Positions 5,244-5,302 of a DNA stretch of 5,302 nucleotides are shown piece after piece. The position numbers and the translations under genes were made by a program. Within the stretch, counting starts at the first letter, position 1, and each line of letters starts with the position of its first letter. Source of the stretch: Thermoflexus sp. (lineage in GTDB: Bacteria > Chloroflexota > Anaerolineae > Thermoflexales > Thermoflexaceae); the NCBI GenBank assembly GCA_017743605.1, contig JAGHYO010000174.1, positions 1-5,302 on the forward strand, given 5' to 3'. The notes beneath the pieces were generated by a model, which saw only the letters and a list, made by a program, of their open reading frames with translations, searched no databases and was not told the DNA's origin.

Positions 5244-5302
5244 TCCCATGCTTCCCTTCCGAAGGGCTCTGAGGGGAATCCCCAGAAGCCTGCGGGTTCA
5301 CA

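Noticed and set aside
4908..5249. A 113-codon minus-strand frame in the same region.
   Set aside because: Gly/Pro/Glu-rich with no motif and antisense to the better-supported coding frame.
4916..5272. A 118-codon plus-strand frame (GTG start) covering the region after the P1 peptidase.
   Set aside because: The product is low-complexity Gly/Pro/Arg-rich and lacks the third-position G/C bias seen in the neighbouring frame that encodes hydrophobic helices; it is best explained as a shadow of the broken small gene.
5254..5283. CCCTT-CCG-AAGGG (5254-5266) and GGGG-AAT-CCCC (5273-5283) hairpins after the broken small gene.
   Set aside because: Very short stems with three-base loops and no following T-run; not enough to call a terminator. 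Nothing else is visible from 5244 to the window end.
1..5302. Search for CRISPR arrays, insertion-sequence ends, rRNA genes, attachment sites or a replication origin.
   Set aside because: No regularly spaced repeats, transposase-like frames with terminal inverted repeats, conserved rRNA segments or origin-like box clusters were seen.

Overview
The window is a high-GC bacterial fragment, by eye well above 60% G+C with G/C-rich third codon positions. It looks like a short metagenome or draft-genome contig: its first 14 bases match the end of the Nextera/Tn5 mosaic-end adapter, and the first gene runs straight into that junction. The lipoprotein architecture (LysM, lysozyme-like middle domain, M23 peptidase with a DxDxDG loop), the P1-family aminopeptidase and the COG2865-type ATP-binding regulator resemble proteins I associate with Chloroflexota, possibly a thermophilic Anaerolineae or Thermoflexus relative. 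That assignment is inference from protein character only; no rRNA or marker gene is present.

Layout, left to right. Bases 1-14 are adapter. Bases 15-644 (minus) are the N-terminal 210 residues of a very Trp-rich polytopic membrane protein cut off by the contig end. Bases 645-711 are a short spacer with TTTGGGAAAT direct repeats. Bases 712-2067 (minus) encode a 451-residue AlbA_2 + HATPase + winged-helix regulator. Bases 2068-2221 hold its strong ribosome binding site, two abutting leader hairpins and a perfect TATAAT. Bases 2222-3718 (minus) encode a cell-wall lipoprotein with LysM and M23 domains. Bases 3719-3871 are a divergent promoter region. Bases 3872-4876 (plus) encode a P1/DmpA-type self-processing aminopeptidase. 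Bases 4897-5243 (plus) hold a small membrane-protein gene interrupted by an in-frame TGA and a frameshift, then 59 bases with no gene to the window end.

The three minus-strand genes point the same way, but only the regulator and the membrane protein (67-base gap) look like a natural operon; the regulator has its own -10 element. The lipoprotein and the peptidase are transcribed divergently. The small broken gene lies 20 bases after the peptidase and was probably co-transcribed with it. I see no evidence for a coherent new multi-gene system. The points most worth a second look are the broken small gene, the unusual self-cleavage junction of the P1 peptidase, the regulator lacking the usual AlbA_2 N-terminal motif, the lipoprotein start site, and the adapter at the contig end.
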